From Parapedobacter pyrenivorans (lineage in GTDB: Bacteria; Bacteroidota; Bacteroidia; Sphingobacteriales; Sphingobacteriaceae): a stretch of 64,000 nucleotides of DNA. The notes below the pieces were generated by a model. The model worked only from the letters and a program-made list of their open reading frames with translations. It did not search any database and was not told the origin of the DNA. This document shows, piece by piece, positions 8,937 to 17,786 of this stretch (within the stretch, counting starts at the first letter, position 1; each line of letters starts with the position of its first letter). The stretch lies in contig NZ_BMER01000003.1 of NCBI RefSeq assembly GCF_014636865.1, positions 215 to 64,214 of the forward strand. The letters are read 5' to 3'. The position numbers and the translations under genes are program-made.

Positions 8937-11687
8937 TTATCTCCAGTGTACGATCATGGGTTTCGCCATCCATGGGTAGCGAATGTTCCGAAATTGCCAA
9001 GGTACCGAATCGATCAGTACATCATAGGTTTGTTCTTCAACCGTGAGTTCATAGGTCTCTGCGGTTTCCACGAGCTTTCCACGCCTACACAGAAATGCTT
9101 CTCGAAACCCGGCAGGTGTGGTATGCTTCATTTTCTCCCAGTGGCCCAATGCGCCATTGATGAGTGAATCGATTGTCGCTATTTCTGCATCATTTAGCTC
9201 AATGGCCATCGGTACCGCCGTAGTAACCGGAAGACCGGCCAGCAGTTTCATCAATGGTAGCTCGTGCTCCTCCGCCTCCGCATTGCCAGTAGCAAGGTAT
9301 TGCAGCACAAAAACGGCCCGCAATGCGGATTCGTGACTGGCAAATCGATTGGCTACAACCAGCTCCAGCATATTCACCAATCGTGGCAGAAAAGGCGAGA
9401 GCAATACAAGGCCTGCGCCATGCAGGTCGAACAATGGTTCGCTAAGCGGACGCTCCGATTCCCGTTTAGGTCGCTCAGGAGGGGCCGGCTCGATTTCGCT
9501 TTCACGCCAAGAAAAAGCCAACTGCTTTTTTGTATTAGCAAATGCGTAAATGAGCGGCTTCATAAATGTAGGAGCCATGCGTCGGAGACGGATATGATAA
9601 TGTTGCAATTGGGCAAGTTCCGTTTCGGTGAGCTTACGGATAGAGAATAGCCACAACCAGCGCAGCAGCTGCATGTGGTCCCGCCTACTAGGGTGCCCTT
9701 CAGGTAAAGCGGACCATTGGCTGCGCAACAATTCTTCATCGTTGAAATCCACACGCCAAAGTGCTCGAAAGGCTTGCTTAAACCACTTCAGCCATTCCTC
9801 AACAACGGATACTTCTGCTGGTATCTTTCCTGTGGCAATCAGCGGTACCTTCCGCTTTTTCAACTGCTCCCGATCATAAAGGCGGTGGATGATATCGGCG
9901 AGCGGGCGAAGCAATTCATTCGACGAGCCAGCCAGCGCACCATAAAGATATTCCAACAACTCAGCTGTGTACAGATTATAATGTGCAGCGATTCGATGCA
10001 GGATAGCATAAGTGAATTGTTCACGGTTAAACGCCGAATCTGCTTGTTCGATCAATACAGCAAAAATGAATCCCCATTTCAGCCTCCGGAACTCCCCACC
10101 TGCCTTTCCCTGCAAAAGCCCGGCTTTTTCATGATGATGATCTAACGCCTGGGCACAGGCAATCACGTAGGTTGCCGCTGATGGATATAGCAAGCGCAAC
10201 AAAACACTATCCTGCTCTTCTGTCAGGCGGTCCAACAGTGACTGTCGTTTGTCACGATTTGCCAATATAACCTTGAGTTCGCTTACGGCATCGGCACGAA
10301 GTTCGCGCGTTGCCGCGTATTGGCGCATGAGCTCGGCCAACCAAGTGACTGCCTCAGCACGGGCGGCCTCAGCGGGTGGTGGTTTGGCATGGGTCTCTGC
10401 CTGTAATGTATCCAGGGCGATACGTAGCGAGTTCGGCACGTGCAGTTGGTCCAGGACGCCGTAAAGGTAGGTCAGAATTTCCTGCCATTGGAGATTATAA
10501 TGCGCCGCAATAGCGATTAGGACCGCTTTTATGAAATGTCTACGGTTAAAGCCGGTGCCTTTATCGTCGAGTAGTATTGGGAAGATAAATTGCCATTTGA
10601 CTTGTTGAAAATCTGAACCAACACGCCCTTGGAGGTGTCCGTAACGATGCGCATGCGTCAACGTTTTGGCATAGGCGACAACAAAATCACCTTCTATCGG
10701 AAAAATAAGGTAGACGATCCGATGGATGGCATCTTCGCTGAGCGACCTGAGGAACACTCGGCTGCGCTCGGCACTGGATAGGTTCGTTAACAGCTGCTGC
10801 CTGGGGCTGATGCCCTGAGAAGACATCGACTCCGCTTTCAGTTCACGAAGAATGAGCAGCAACTCAATGGATTTATGTTGTCGGGAAAGGTAGTGATCCA
10901 ACTGCGTAGTGACCAATTGAACCAGTGTCTGATAGTTAACATTATACTTAGCCGCTAGTCCACCAATGGTATGCTTTAAGAAAGCTTTACGGTCAAAATA
11001 CGAACCTCTATCGGTGAGCAGATACCCCAGCACGATGCGCCAAACGGCACGCCTGTAGTCGGATTGCTTGGTATCAGGCCTTTCAATTAACCGGTATTTG
11101 GTAATCACCAGGTGGGCATAGGTACAGATAAACGCACTATCTGCCGGCACCAATAAACGTATAGTCTGGACGATTTCTTCATCGCGGAGCTGAAATGCCA
11201 ACCGCTCCTGAAGGGAAGTGAAATGACCATATCGTTGGAGAAAACGTTTGAATTGCCGAGCGTATGTTTTTAACACATCTGTATAGAGCGATTTCAACGA
11301 CCGTTGGCTGCCCCTCGCATGCCAGGGTAAGCTGCCATGAAGCAAGAGGTGGCACAACACCTCCAGATCATCGGCCTCGGCAGTCAGTCGTTGATAGCTT
11401 ACTTCCGGAGCATCGGCAGCGAGGACATCGCGCAACGCTTCTTCGAGCCGTTCACGCAGGCGGACAGGAAAGTCTTCATCGAACCGATCCGGATTGATCA
11501 CTCCCAGATCGACTTCCAGCCGTTTTAGATGAATGGTCATCCCGCTTTGCTCATGCGCATCGATAACGGATTCCATAATCGGCAGTACGTGCATTTCAAA
11601 GAACGTGTCCCAACGGCCATACAGCTTATGCGCAAACGATTCGTCTTGCGTATCAAACAGATGGTATAACTCAGCTATTTGGTTCAT
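8937..11687 (-). CDS. Contractile injection system tape measure protein (Afp14-like)
   Basis: 916 residues, mostly predicted helical from composition. The N-terminus carries the family signature IHLKRLEVDLGVI at about 52-64 followed by FPVRLRERLEEAL, typical of the CIS tape-measure family (CIS_TMP). Three internal repeats of roughly 110 residues are visible at about 163-265, 303-415 and 483-585, each with a central W, an FDR/FNR-xxF motif (231, 380, 553) and an AAKYN/AAHYN motif (245, 394, 567). In this family the length of the protein sets sheath and tube length. The start overlaps the previous stop by 4 bp (ATGA). Located between the second baseplate protein and the ATPase, as expected. Confidence 0.88.
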   Translation of the reverse strand: MNQIAELYHLFDTQDESFAHKLYGRWDTFFEMHVLPIMESVIDAHEQSGMTIHLKRLEVDLGVINPDRFDEDFPVRLRERLEEALRDVLAADAPEVSYQRLTAEADDLEVLCHLLLHGSLPWHARGSQRSLKSLYTDVLKTYARQFKRFLQRYGHFTSLQERLAFQLRDEEIVQTIRLLVPADSAFICTYAHLVITKYRLIERPDTKQSDYRRAVWRIVLGYLLTDRGSYFDRKAFLKHTIGGLAAKYNVNYQTLVQLVTTQLDHYLSRQHKSIELLLILRELKAESMSSQGISPRQQLLTNLSSAERSRVFLRSLSEDAIHRIVYLIFPIEGDFVVAYAKTLTHAHRYGHLQGRVGSDFQQVKWQFIFPILLDDKGTGFNRRHFIKAVLIAIAAHYNLQWQEILTYLYGVLDQLHVPNSLRIALDTLQAETHAKPPPAEAARAEAVTWLAELMRQYAATRELRADAVSELKVILANRDKRQSLLDRLTEEQDSVLLRLLYPSAATYVIACAQALDHHHEKAGLLQGKAGGEFRRLKWGFIFAVLIEQADSAFNREQFTYAILHRIAAHYNLYTAELLEYLYGALAGSSNELLRPLADIIHRLYDREQLKKRKVPLIATGKIPAEVSVVEEWLKWFKQAFRALWRVDFNDEELLRSQWSALPEGHPSRRDHMQLLRWLWLFSIRKLTETELAQLQHYHIRLRRMAPTFMKPLIYAFANTKKQLAFSWRESEIEPAPPERPKRESERPLSEPLFDLHGAGLVLLSPFLPRLVNMLELVVANRFASHESALRAVFVLQYLATGNAEAEEHELPLMKLLAGLPVTTAVPMAIELNDAEIATIDSLINGALGHWEKMKHTTPAGFREAFLCRRGKLVETAETYELTVEEQTYDVLIDSVPWQFRNIRYPWMAKPMIVHWR

Positions 11688-13135
11688 AGCAGTTCACGCA
11701 ACTTGGATGAATGAGCAATAACGGCCGAAAGGTTTCGCGCTGCCCAGGCCTTTTTCCAATTGAAGTATTCGGATTCAAATTGCGCTATCCGAGGGGATGC
11801 TGCCCAACGGTAATGCACTAGGAGGTGGGCTGGAAGGCGCGCCGTAAACAGATCGGTAATTACCGATTTTCCGAAGCGCAGGCCAATTTGCTCATCAAGG
11901 ACAACCGTAAGTTGTTGATGGTGCTTAGGAGGTCTTCCGGCAGCATCAAGCAGCAAAATATCTTCTACAATATAGAACGTTTCATGGAGTCTCCCTTTCT
12001 TCGCTGCCTCGTGGTGTTCCAGGTTTCCCAGCAGTGCACTAATTAGCTGCTTAACGGTTGGGATACTCCTCAGGGTCGTATCGGTGATATCCATCGCTTT
12101 GTTTCTTACCCTATTAAAATCGACCAAATGCTCAAGAAGATTAGCGCGCTGCGTGTTGGCAGCGGCATCCGGCTTGATTGTATGCGATGCTGGCAATGGT
12201 TGGGTATTTTCGCCATACACGACGTCAAGCACATCGAAATAAGCAGCCTTCGTTTGATGCATCACCAAGTGGTCCAAAAGCGTCTCTGACTGCATTTTTG
12301 CGTGGTCCAGCAGCCGCTCAGGATCTTTGATTTCCCTCGGCGAGAACGGCTTTGGTAGGTCTGCCGACAAGCCCAGCAAAACACCCATTTGTGCAACCTG
12401 CTGCTGCGTTAGTGAAAGCATCTGATCAAAAAGCATCAAATAAGCACTGAGTTGCATCAGTTGTGCATGCCGTTGCGGCGATATACCAGCAGGTGCCCCG
12501 CGATCGTTCACACCATAGCAATCAGGCAGATTATACCGAATAGGCCGATATTCCGGGGTAAATGGAGGAGCCGGTTCGCGATCTCGAAAGACTCGTGCTA
12601 TTTGGATATCATCCGGCAAACCGCTTGCAGGTGCACGCTTATCTGATACATCGTCGAATCTGATTTTATTGAGTTGTTCGCCGAGGTTACGGTGGCGATG
12701 ATAAAGCCGGAAAATTTCCGTACGTACCTGTTTAGCACTGCTGAGGTCATCCAGTACCACACGGATGGAATAATAGCCGTTGTCCAGCTGCACTTCGCAA
12801 TCCCGGATACCCTGGATGTGGCTTTTCAGGAGCATTTCGTAATCTCCTGTGGTCAACACGGTCGGCGAAAATACCTGGTCCGCCGGCAAAAACCCCAATT
12901 GATCGAGGGATGGCTTTCGGGTGGATGGATCGACCAGGTAACTGCTGAAGTCGAAATCAAATTTATAATGTAAATCCAACAACCCGTAGCAAACAACCTC
13001 CATCAATGTCACACCGGGATCATGGGCATTATAATCGGTCCATCGTTTACCACTGAGCCGCTGCACCAATTGCAAAGTTTCCGTATTCAAACGGCTATAG
13101 GTACTTGCCGCCCTATCCCTTCTTCTTAACACCAT
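11684..13135 (-). CDS. Baseplate J-like protein, short Afp12-like
   Basis: 483 residues. The N-terminus has WTDYNAHDPGVTLMEVVCYG at about 32-51, the signature of the N-terminal domain of J/gp6-type baseplate wedge proteins of contractile systems. The rest has no clear match, but HxxLMQLSAYLMLFDQML and LLEHLVDFN motifs occur in other Bacteroidota eCIS proteins of this position. It is much shorter than the Afp12/PVC12 wedge proteins of AFP-type systems (about 900-1000 residues), so it seems to be a reduced second wedge subunit. Ends with a 4-bp overlap with the tape-measure start. Confidence 0.78.
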   Translation of the reverse strand: MVLRRRDRAASTYSRLNTETLQLVQRLSGKRWTDYNAHDPGVTLMEVVCYGLLDLHYKFDFDFSSYLVDPSTRKPSLDQLGFLPADQVFSPTVLTTGDYEMLLKSHIQGIRDCEVQLDNGYYSIRVVLDDLSSAKQVRTEIFRLYHRHRNLGEQLNKIRFDDVSDKRAPASGLPDDIQIARVFRDREPAPPFTPEYRPIRYNLPDCYGVNDRGAPAGISPQRHAQLMQLSAYLMLFDQMLSLTQQQVAQMGVLLGLSADLPKPFSPREIKDPERLLDHAKMQSETLLDHLVMHQTKAAYFDVLDVVYGENTQPLPASHTIKPDAAANTQRANLLEHLVDFNRVRNKAMDITDTTLRSIPTVKQLISALLGNLEHHEAAKKGRLHETFYIVEDILLLDAAGRPPKHHQQLTVVLDEQIGLRFGKSVITDLFTARLPAHLLVHYRWAASPRIAQFESEYFNWKKAWAARNLSAVIAHSSKLRELL

Positions 13136-13142
13136 GATGCCG

Positions 13143-13913
13143 TCATTTTTGATGTTGATTAACCATGGAAAACGGATGCCACATTTTCGGATTATCCCAT
13201 AGACTGCTGATATGGTATTCGATCATCACTCCCTCGTCGTATTTGAAAAGGGTCTTCAATTGCAGCCGGCAGGAAAACGTACCTTTTACTTTCTGCCATC
13301 GAATGCATATGCGGTTGCCGAACAAACCATAATATGATCTTGTGCGTCGGATGCGCCTTTTGCTACCGAAGCAGTGCATGGCAAGTGCAGATAGCAACGC
13401 GTAACGGCCCTTGTTGTGGTGGCCACAACCCGCTGCGACCTCAAACATCCAGCAGCCTTCATGCTGAACTTGCTTTTCATCGAGCAAATCGTGCCATTTA
13501 CCGTCGGCCGGTACCCGTCCGTTAGCGAATGCGCCTTTTCTACCAATGCTGTGCACCAATCCGTTAACCACCACATCGCCACCATGTTGGCCGATCTGCT
13601 TATCGTCGTCGTATTTGATTGTGATCGCAGGTTCGGGAGATGTGTCACCATCGCGACGCCGGATAACTAGATCTTTATTCGAACTGTTTAGTGCGATTTC
13701 CCAAATCGGATGGATATCTCCGGGTTTCAGAAAGGTAGAAATAACAACACCTTTTTCAGTTTGCGGGGCTAAACCAATGCCGATCTGAGGTGAACTTGAA
13801 AAGCCGTCGTCAAGGGTATTCAGTGTCGAATCGATCAGGTCACGAAACGCCGACTCCGTAGGCCTGCTACCGTTTTTGAAATATTCTTTCAGCGTATCCC
13901 GGTTTCTCCTCAT
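13143..13913 (-). CDS. eCIS-operon protein of unknown function, possible fibre or cage component
   Basis: 256 residues. The N-terminus (RRNRDTLKEYFKNGSRPTE, then FRDLIDSTLNTLDDGF) looks like a helical attachment segment, the kind seen at the base of tail fibres. Residues about 120-256 form a second domain with WHDLLDEKQVQ, CWMFEVAAGCGHHNKGRYA and MCF/YYG motifs rich in aromatic and beta-prone residues. It sits between the two baseplate wedge genes, overlapping the first by 4 bp. I do not recognise a named family. It is the only protein in the operon with a fibre-like two-part layout, so it is a candidate receptor-binding or baseplate-decoration protein. Confidence 0.7.
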   Translation of the reverse strand: MRRNRDTLKEYFKNGSRPTESAFRDLIDSTLNTLDDGFSSSPQIGIGLAPQTEKGVVISTFLKPGDIHPIWEIALNSSNKDLVIRRRDGDTSPEPAITIKYDDDKQIGQHGGDVVVNGLVHSIGRKGAFANGRVPADGKWHDLLDEKQVQHEGCWMFEVAAGCGHHNKGRYALLSALAMHCFGSKRRIRRTRSYYGLFGNRICIRWQKVKGTFSCRLQLKTLFKYDEGVMIEYHISSLWDNPKMWHPFSMVNQHQK

Positions 13914-16900
13914 AATACAAAGTTTTCGTCGATGCTCATTTCATTGATGCCAAATTGGCGATCCAATGTGGATGAAACCACATGATAGGAAGCGGGCACC
14001 ATCACCGCGTGTTGTCGGGTGGGTGCTATGGACTCCTGCAGATTTACTTCGCTTTTGAGTATATAGCGTGTCTTATCTCCGTTAATCAATTGTATAACCT
14101 CCAACTGTTGGATATCCTTGATTTGTGGCAATACACTCAACTCGTCTTGAAGTTGTTGCAACGTAAACGTGTAGCCCAATATCGGCGCCTCATCGGTGCC
14201 ACGCCACGGCGCAATGCAATGGTTGATCACATTAGTCGCAAGCAACTGGAAATTATCGTCAGCAGCGTGATCGAATAATACCACCTGACACCGAACCATC
14301 ACTTCTTCGCAAATCGGATTGATCGCATCTATACGCGTCACATAGGCCGATACACGCGGACCGAGGTATTCTTCGATATCCAACAAAAGTTCTGGCGAAC
14401 ATCGTGCAAACGGCTGCGTCGCCGCGGGATCTGTTTGTGGTACGACAACCAAGGTGACCACACCTGGTGTCGTAGCTGTTCGTCCGTGATTTTTCTTGAC
14501 GTCGGTAGCCGGCAAACACTTAACCTTCCGTACAGTAGGAAACTGTTGCAGTACCATTCGTTCAAAATCCCGTGGGGTAACGGCTCGCCCGCGATGTGAG
14601 CTGTATTCGGATACGCGTAGCAACTTTGCTTGTGCAGACTCTTGCGTAATCTCACCGGTAAATGGCGTGATCTGCTCAACGGTGGCGATGCCCGGGTGCT
14701 TGACTTCGGTTGCATCCAGTACGAACCCATCTGGCAGTGCTGTCTGAAAATATGCGGGATCTCGTTGTACCTCCACCGAATTGATGACAATACGTTTGAT
14801 ACTGGAAACGGCATGTTCGTTTTGCGTGATGGCCGCACAAAGCCAAATACGCCCATTGCAATCGCGTATGCCCTGTTCCGGCACTGCCGGCAACCGGAAT
14901 TTAATCATTCCACTGGTCAGAAAATTACGGGTCGTATTTTTCAGTACGGTACCGCTCGGCAATTTTTGCCACTGGTAGCTATCACCCCAATACCATGTGA
15001 CAACGGGTATTTCCTCGCGGCTCACCTCCCGGTTTTGGGGCATAAATTCGATATAAAACTGAAATTCATCGTGGCTCTTTGCTCCATCCAACTCAAACAG
15101 TAAATTGGCATCATGTGGTGTTGAATACGCAAATGGAAGCGGTGCTTTTTCAAGGGTTGGATAGATTTTCTTCGTACCGAACGGATGGACATGATAAAGC
15201 GCAGTTCCCTGCGGTGAGGGATCAATCAACACGTTTATCTCGTCTCTGGCTGTATAGGATAGCGAAATCCGTTTAATCAATGGATTAACCGGTGAATTAA
15301 CACTGATTTTACGTCTCTTCCGCAGCGCCTGTTTGATGAGCGAGGTGGTAAATAAATCACGGTATACGTGTTCCCCGAATCCGATATCGGGGCCTTTCAG
15401 TTCGAAATTGACAAACCCCGCCTTAGACCGGAAGCCATAGTCATAGGTAGCTTCATCGATCTTGATGGGAGGCATATTGGCTACATTCACGTTCCGCAAC
15501 ATGCTTTCTCCAACAAGCTTTCCGGCCGGCTCAGGTCCACCCGATGGCAGTTCGTCCTCGGTCGCAAAGAGAAAGAGCGGCTTGCGTTGATGTGTATCCC
15601 GCCACTTGTAATCCGCGAGGTAGCTCGGTTGTATTACGAAAGATCGGTTATCAATATCGGCTCCGTAGTGCGCATAATGTGATTGGAGCCCCCCCGGGAT
15701 GATCGGCAATTGCTGCCATTCGATAGACAAGTCTAACGACTCCGTATTTTTACTGGCCATTTCATAGTTGCCTACCGTAAACCATGCGCCGAGCGAGGTG
15801 TTGATGCCAAACGGTGCGAAGGGCGCAGACAGGTCTACCCTACCCAGATCATTGTAAAACAGAATGTCCGTAATCCCTTCCACCCGGGCATCGATTACGA
15901 TCTTCGTCAATAGCAAATGTTGCAACCATGCATAGGGAAACAACCAAGAGTCGCGGTTAATCAGGATTTTCAACATGGGGTATTCCGAAGCGATACCATG
16001 CGAATCGTTGCGACAGGGCACGGTAGCGGCAAATTGTTCAGAAAGCTCAAACTTCAGCGCAAGGGCTGAGTCCATCCCACCGATGGAAAAAAAATAGTTC
16101 GGGATGGCAGTCCAGCCGTCAGCGGTACTGATCTCCAGGTAAAACAGCTGGTTGAATACCTTTTGGAGGCCAATGAGCTTGGCTTCCTTCCAAGGGGTAT
16201 TGAACGGCAGGGTAGCCTGTAGCGATTTCAATACGATCACCACCTTGCGAAGCTGACTGAAACCGCCAAGGCGGAGTTTTTCGGTCACAAATGATAGGGT
16301 AACATTGCGTTTCCCCTCCCGCAGCAGTAATCCCGGAGATGCAATTTGCAAACCAATAGGTTGCTGTTCGCTCCGTCCTGCATAAAAGTCGGTCCCAAAC
16401 ATCAATCGTGAAGCTGAGGGGTTTTCCAGCAGGTTCATTTTTCGTATTGCCGTAACGGCTTCAAATATATTGGCGGGGAACACCTCTGGATGGCGTTCAA
16501 AATATAACAGATAGGCCGCGTGTACCCGGACATCACAGATGGTAAGGTCTTCCACGAGCCGATAACGTATGCGCTGGTTGAATTTTGCATTTCCATCCGT
16601 GATGGACGTCGCCCTTGGCACGATAACCACATCCGTGCCCTTTTTTTGGAAAGTGATCACGGCGCGGTCGGCAACCGGTGGCAAGCTATCCACCTGCAGC
16701 ACGTCGCTTACGTACCAATCGGCCAACCCGTGCCACCTATCATTGAACCCATCAGCGAGGCGATGTAATTGTTCCAAAAATGCATACAATAGCGCTTGTC
16801 CCGGTTCCATGTACCCTTCGGGAATCCCATTCGCGCCACGATCAACCGATAGCAATCCCTCCAAATCAACCAATAGTTGATCAAAATAGCCATCTGGTAT

Positions 16901-17044
16901 ATCGTCTGCATTATGATAACGAATGGCTCCTGCAATTGCCAACACCTGCTTCAGGAGTACTTCCCTAGCATGGTACACCGGTTTGAAGCGGTGCAAAGCC
17001 GCCAACCGGGCTATTCGTTGTTGCTGACTCAAGCCGTCTTTCAT
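13910..17044 (-). CDS. Large baseplate J-like wedge protein (Afp11-like)
   Basis: 1044 residues. The N-terminal 150 residues contain YMEPGQALLYAFLEQLHRL, and the following beta-rich stretch has AVITFQKKGTDVVIVPRATSI, the typical entry into a baseplate J domain. The C-terminal third carries SSHRGRAVTPRDFERMVLQQFP (read as motif GRAVTxxDFE) and PGVVTLVVVP, strong hallmarks of J-type wedge proteins in AFP-type particles. It should form the baseplate wedge together with the shorter Afp12-like protein and connect spike, sheath and fibres. Start and stop both overlap neighbours by 4 bp (ATGA), showing tight translational coupling. Confidence 0.88.
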   Translation of the reverse strand: MKDGLSQQQRIARLAALHRFKPVYHAREVLLKQVLAIAGAIRYHNADDIPDGYFDQLLVDLEGLLSVDRGANGIPEGYMEPGQALLYAFLEQLHRLADGFNDRWHGLADWYVSDVLQVDSLPPVADRAVITFQKKGTDVVIVPRATSITDGNAKFNQRIRYRLVEDLTICDVRVHAAYLLYFERHPEVFPANIFEAVTAIRKMNLLENPSASRLMFGTDFYAGRSEQQPIGLQIASPGLLLREGKRNVTLSFVTEKLRLGGFSQLRKVVIVLKSLQATLPFNTPWKEAKLIGLQKVFNQLFYLEISTADGWTAIPNYFFSIGGMDSALALKFELSEQFAATVPCRNDSHGIASEYPMLKILINRDSWLFPYAWLQHLLLTKIVIDARVEGITDILFYNDLGRVDLSAPFAPFGINTSLGAWFTVGNYEMASKNTESLDLSIEWQQLPIIPGGLQSHYAHYGADIDNRSFVIQPSYLADYKWRDTHQRKPLFLFATEDELPSGGPEPAGKLVGESMLRNVNVANMPPIKIDEATYDYGFRSKAGFVNFELKGPDIGFGEHVYRDLFTTSLIKQALRKRRKISVNSPVNPLIKRISLSYTARDEINVLIDPSPQGTALYHVHPFGTKKIYPTLEKAPLPFAYSTPHDANLLFELDGAKSHDEFQFYIEFMPQNREVSREEIPVVTWYWGDSYQWQKLPSGTVLKNTTRNFLTSGMIKFRLPAVPEQGIRDCNGRIWLCAAITQNEHAVSSIKRIVINSVEVQRDPAYFQTALPDGFVLDATEVKHPGIATVEQITPFTGEITQESAQAKLLRVSEYSSHRGRAVTPRDFERMVLQQFPTVRKVKCLPATDVKKNHGRTATTPGVVTLVVVPQTDPAATQPFARCSPELLLDIEEYLGPRVSAYVTRIDAINPICEEVMVRCQVVLFDHAADDNFQLLATNVINHCIAPWRGTDEAPILGYTFTLQQLQDELSVLPQIKDIQQLEVIQLINGDKTRYILKSEVNLQESIAPTRQHAVMVPASYHVVSSTLDRQFGINEMSIDENFVL

Positions 17045-17448
17045 CGTACGATCGTTCCTTCTGCAAAATAATAGGGGTAGACCATGTTGCTACGTGTATT
17101 CGTTTGCTGTACGCGGTACTCCAAGTGAATGAACAATATCCCCTCTTCTTCATCTTTTGTTCGAATCGTTAACTGTTCTACGGCTATCCGAGGTTCGTGA
17201 TAAAGAATAGCCTGTCGGATACTGTCTTCGATGAGCGTACGCGTGGAAAGATTCATTTCATGGAACGTCCATTTGTTGATTTGGCATCCATAATCGAAAC
17301 GGAATATCCGCTGGCCCGGAGATGTGGAAAAAAGGATGTGCAGGCTCTGCCTGATATCCTCCTCCTCACTGACCATAGCCGCGCCCTCCCCTTTTACGAA
17401 TTGCGGGGGAAACGCCCATCCGCGACCCAAATATGCTTTATCTTCCAT
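17041..17448 (-). CDS. gp25-like baseplate protein (Afp9-like)
   Basis: 135 residues of the GPW/gp25 family. Landmarks are EEDIRQSLHILFSTSPGQR near 30-48, FDYGC, and the C-terminal beta strands with HLEYRVQQTNTRSN. gp25-type proteins nucleate sheath polymerisation at the baseplate in phages, type VI secretion and eCIS. Usual length for the family. The gene follows the PAAR gene by 4 bp and overlaps the large J-like gene by 4 bp. Confidence 0.93.
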   Translation of the reverse strand: MEDKAYLGRGWAFPPQFVKGEGAAMVSEEEDIRQSLHILFSTSPGQRIFRFDYGCQINKWTFHEMNLSTRTLIEDSIRQAILYHEPRIAVEQLTIRTKDEEEGILFIHLEYRVQQTNTRSNMVYPYYFAEGTIVR

Positions 17449-17452
17449 ATGA

Positions 17453-17752
17453 TTATCCTCCTATCATGACCGTTGGCAATCCCAAAATAATGCTGCCCCC
17501 ATGCGCGCAGCTATCGCCTTGGCGCGCCGCCGGCCGCCCTCCGATAAAGACGGTAGTAGATCCCATCACCACCGAATCTGGTGGGCCTACGCAAGTGCAA
17601 AGATCGCCGACCACCGAGGCAGGTAACCCGCCGATTAACACCGTAGGAACCCCAGGGCCTACAATCGGGCCACCGACATGGGGCACGGGCGGCAAGCCCG
17701 GGGTTTGCATCGGACATGCGTGCATGTCTGTTATTCGTGCTGCTGGTGGCAT
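17453..17752 (-). CDS. PAAR-domain spike tip protein (Afp10-like)
   Basis: 99 residues made almost wholly of a PAAR fold: ARITDMHACP at the N-terminus, VPHVGGPIVGPG, then repeating PxVLIGGLPAS, STTVFIGGRPAARQGD and GGSIILGLPTVMIGG. Metal-binding Cys/His residues (C13 region, H25, C54-like and SCAHGG) are present. PAAR proteins cap the VgrG needle and form the piercing tip. No C-terminal effector extension is fused, so this tip is not itself a toxin carrier. Confidence 0.95.
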   Translation of the reverse strand: MPPAARITDMHACPMQTPGLPPVPHVGGPIVGPGVPTVLIGGLPASVVGDLCTCVGPPDSVVMGSTTVFIGGRPAARQGDSCAHGGSIILGLPTVMIGG

Positions 17753-17786
17753 CTGTTTTCTATTTTTGTATACCGCAACGACCTTG

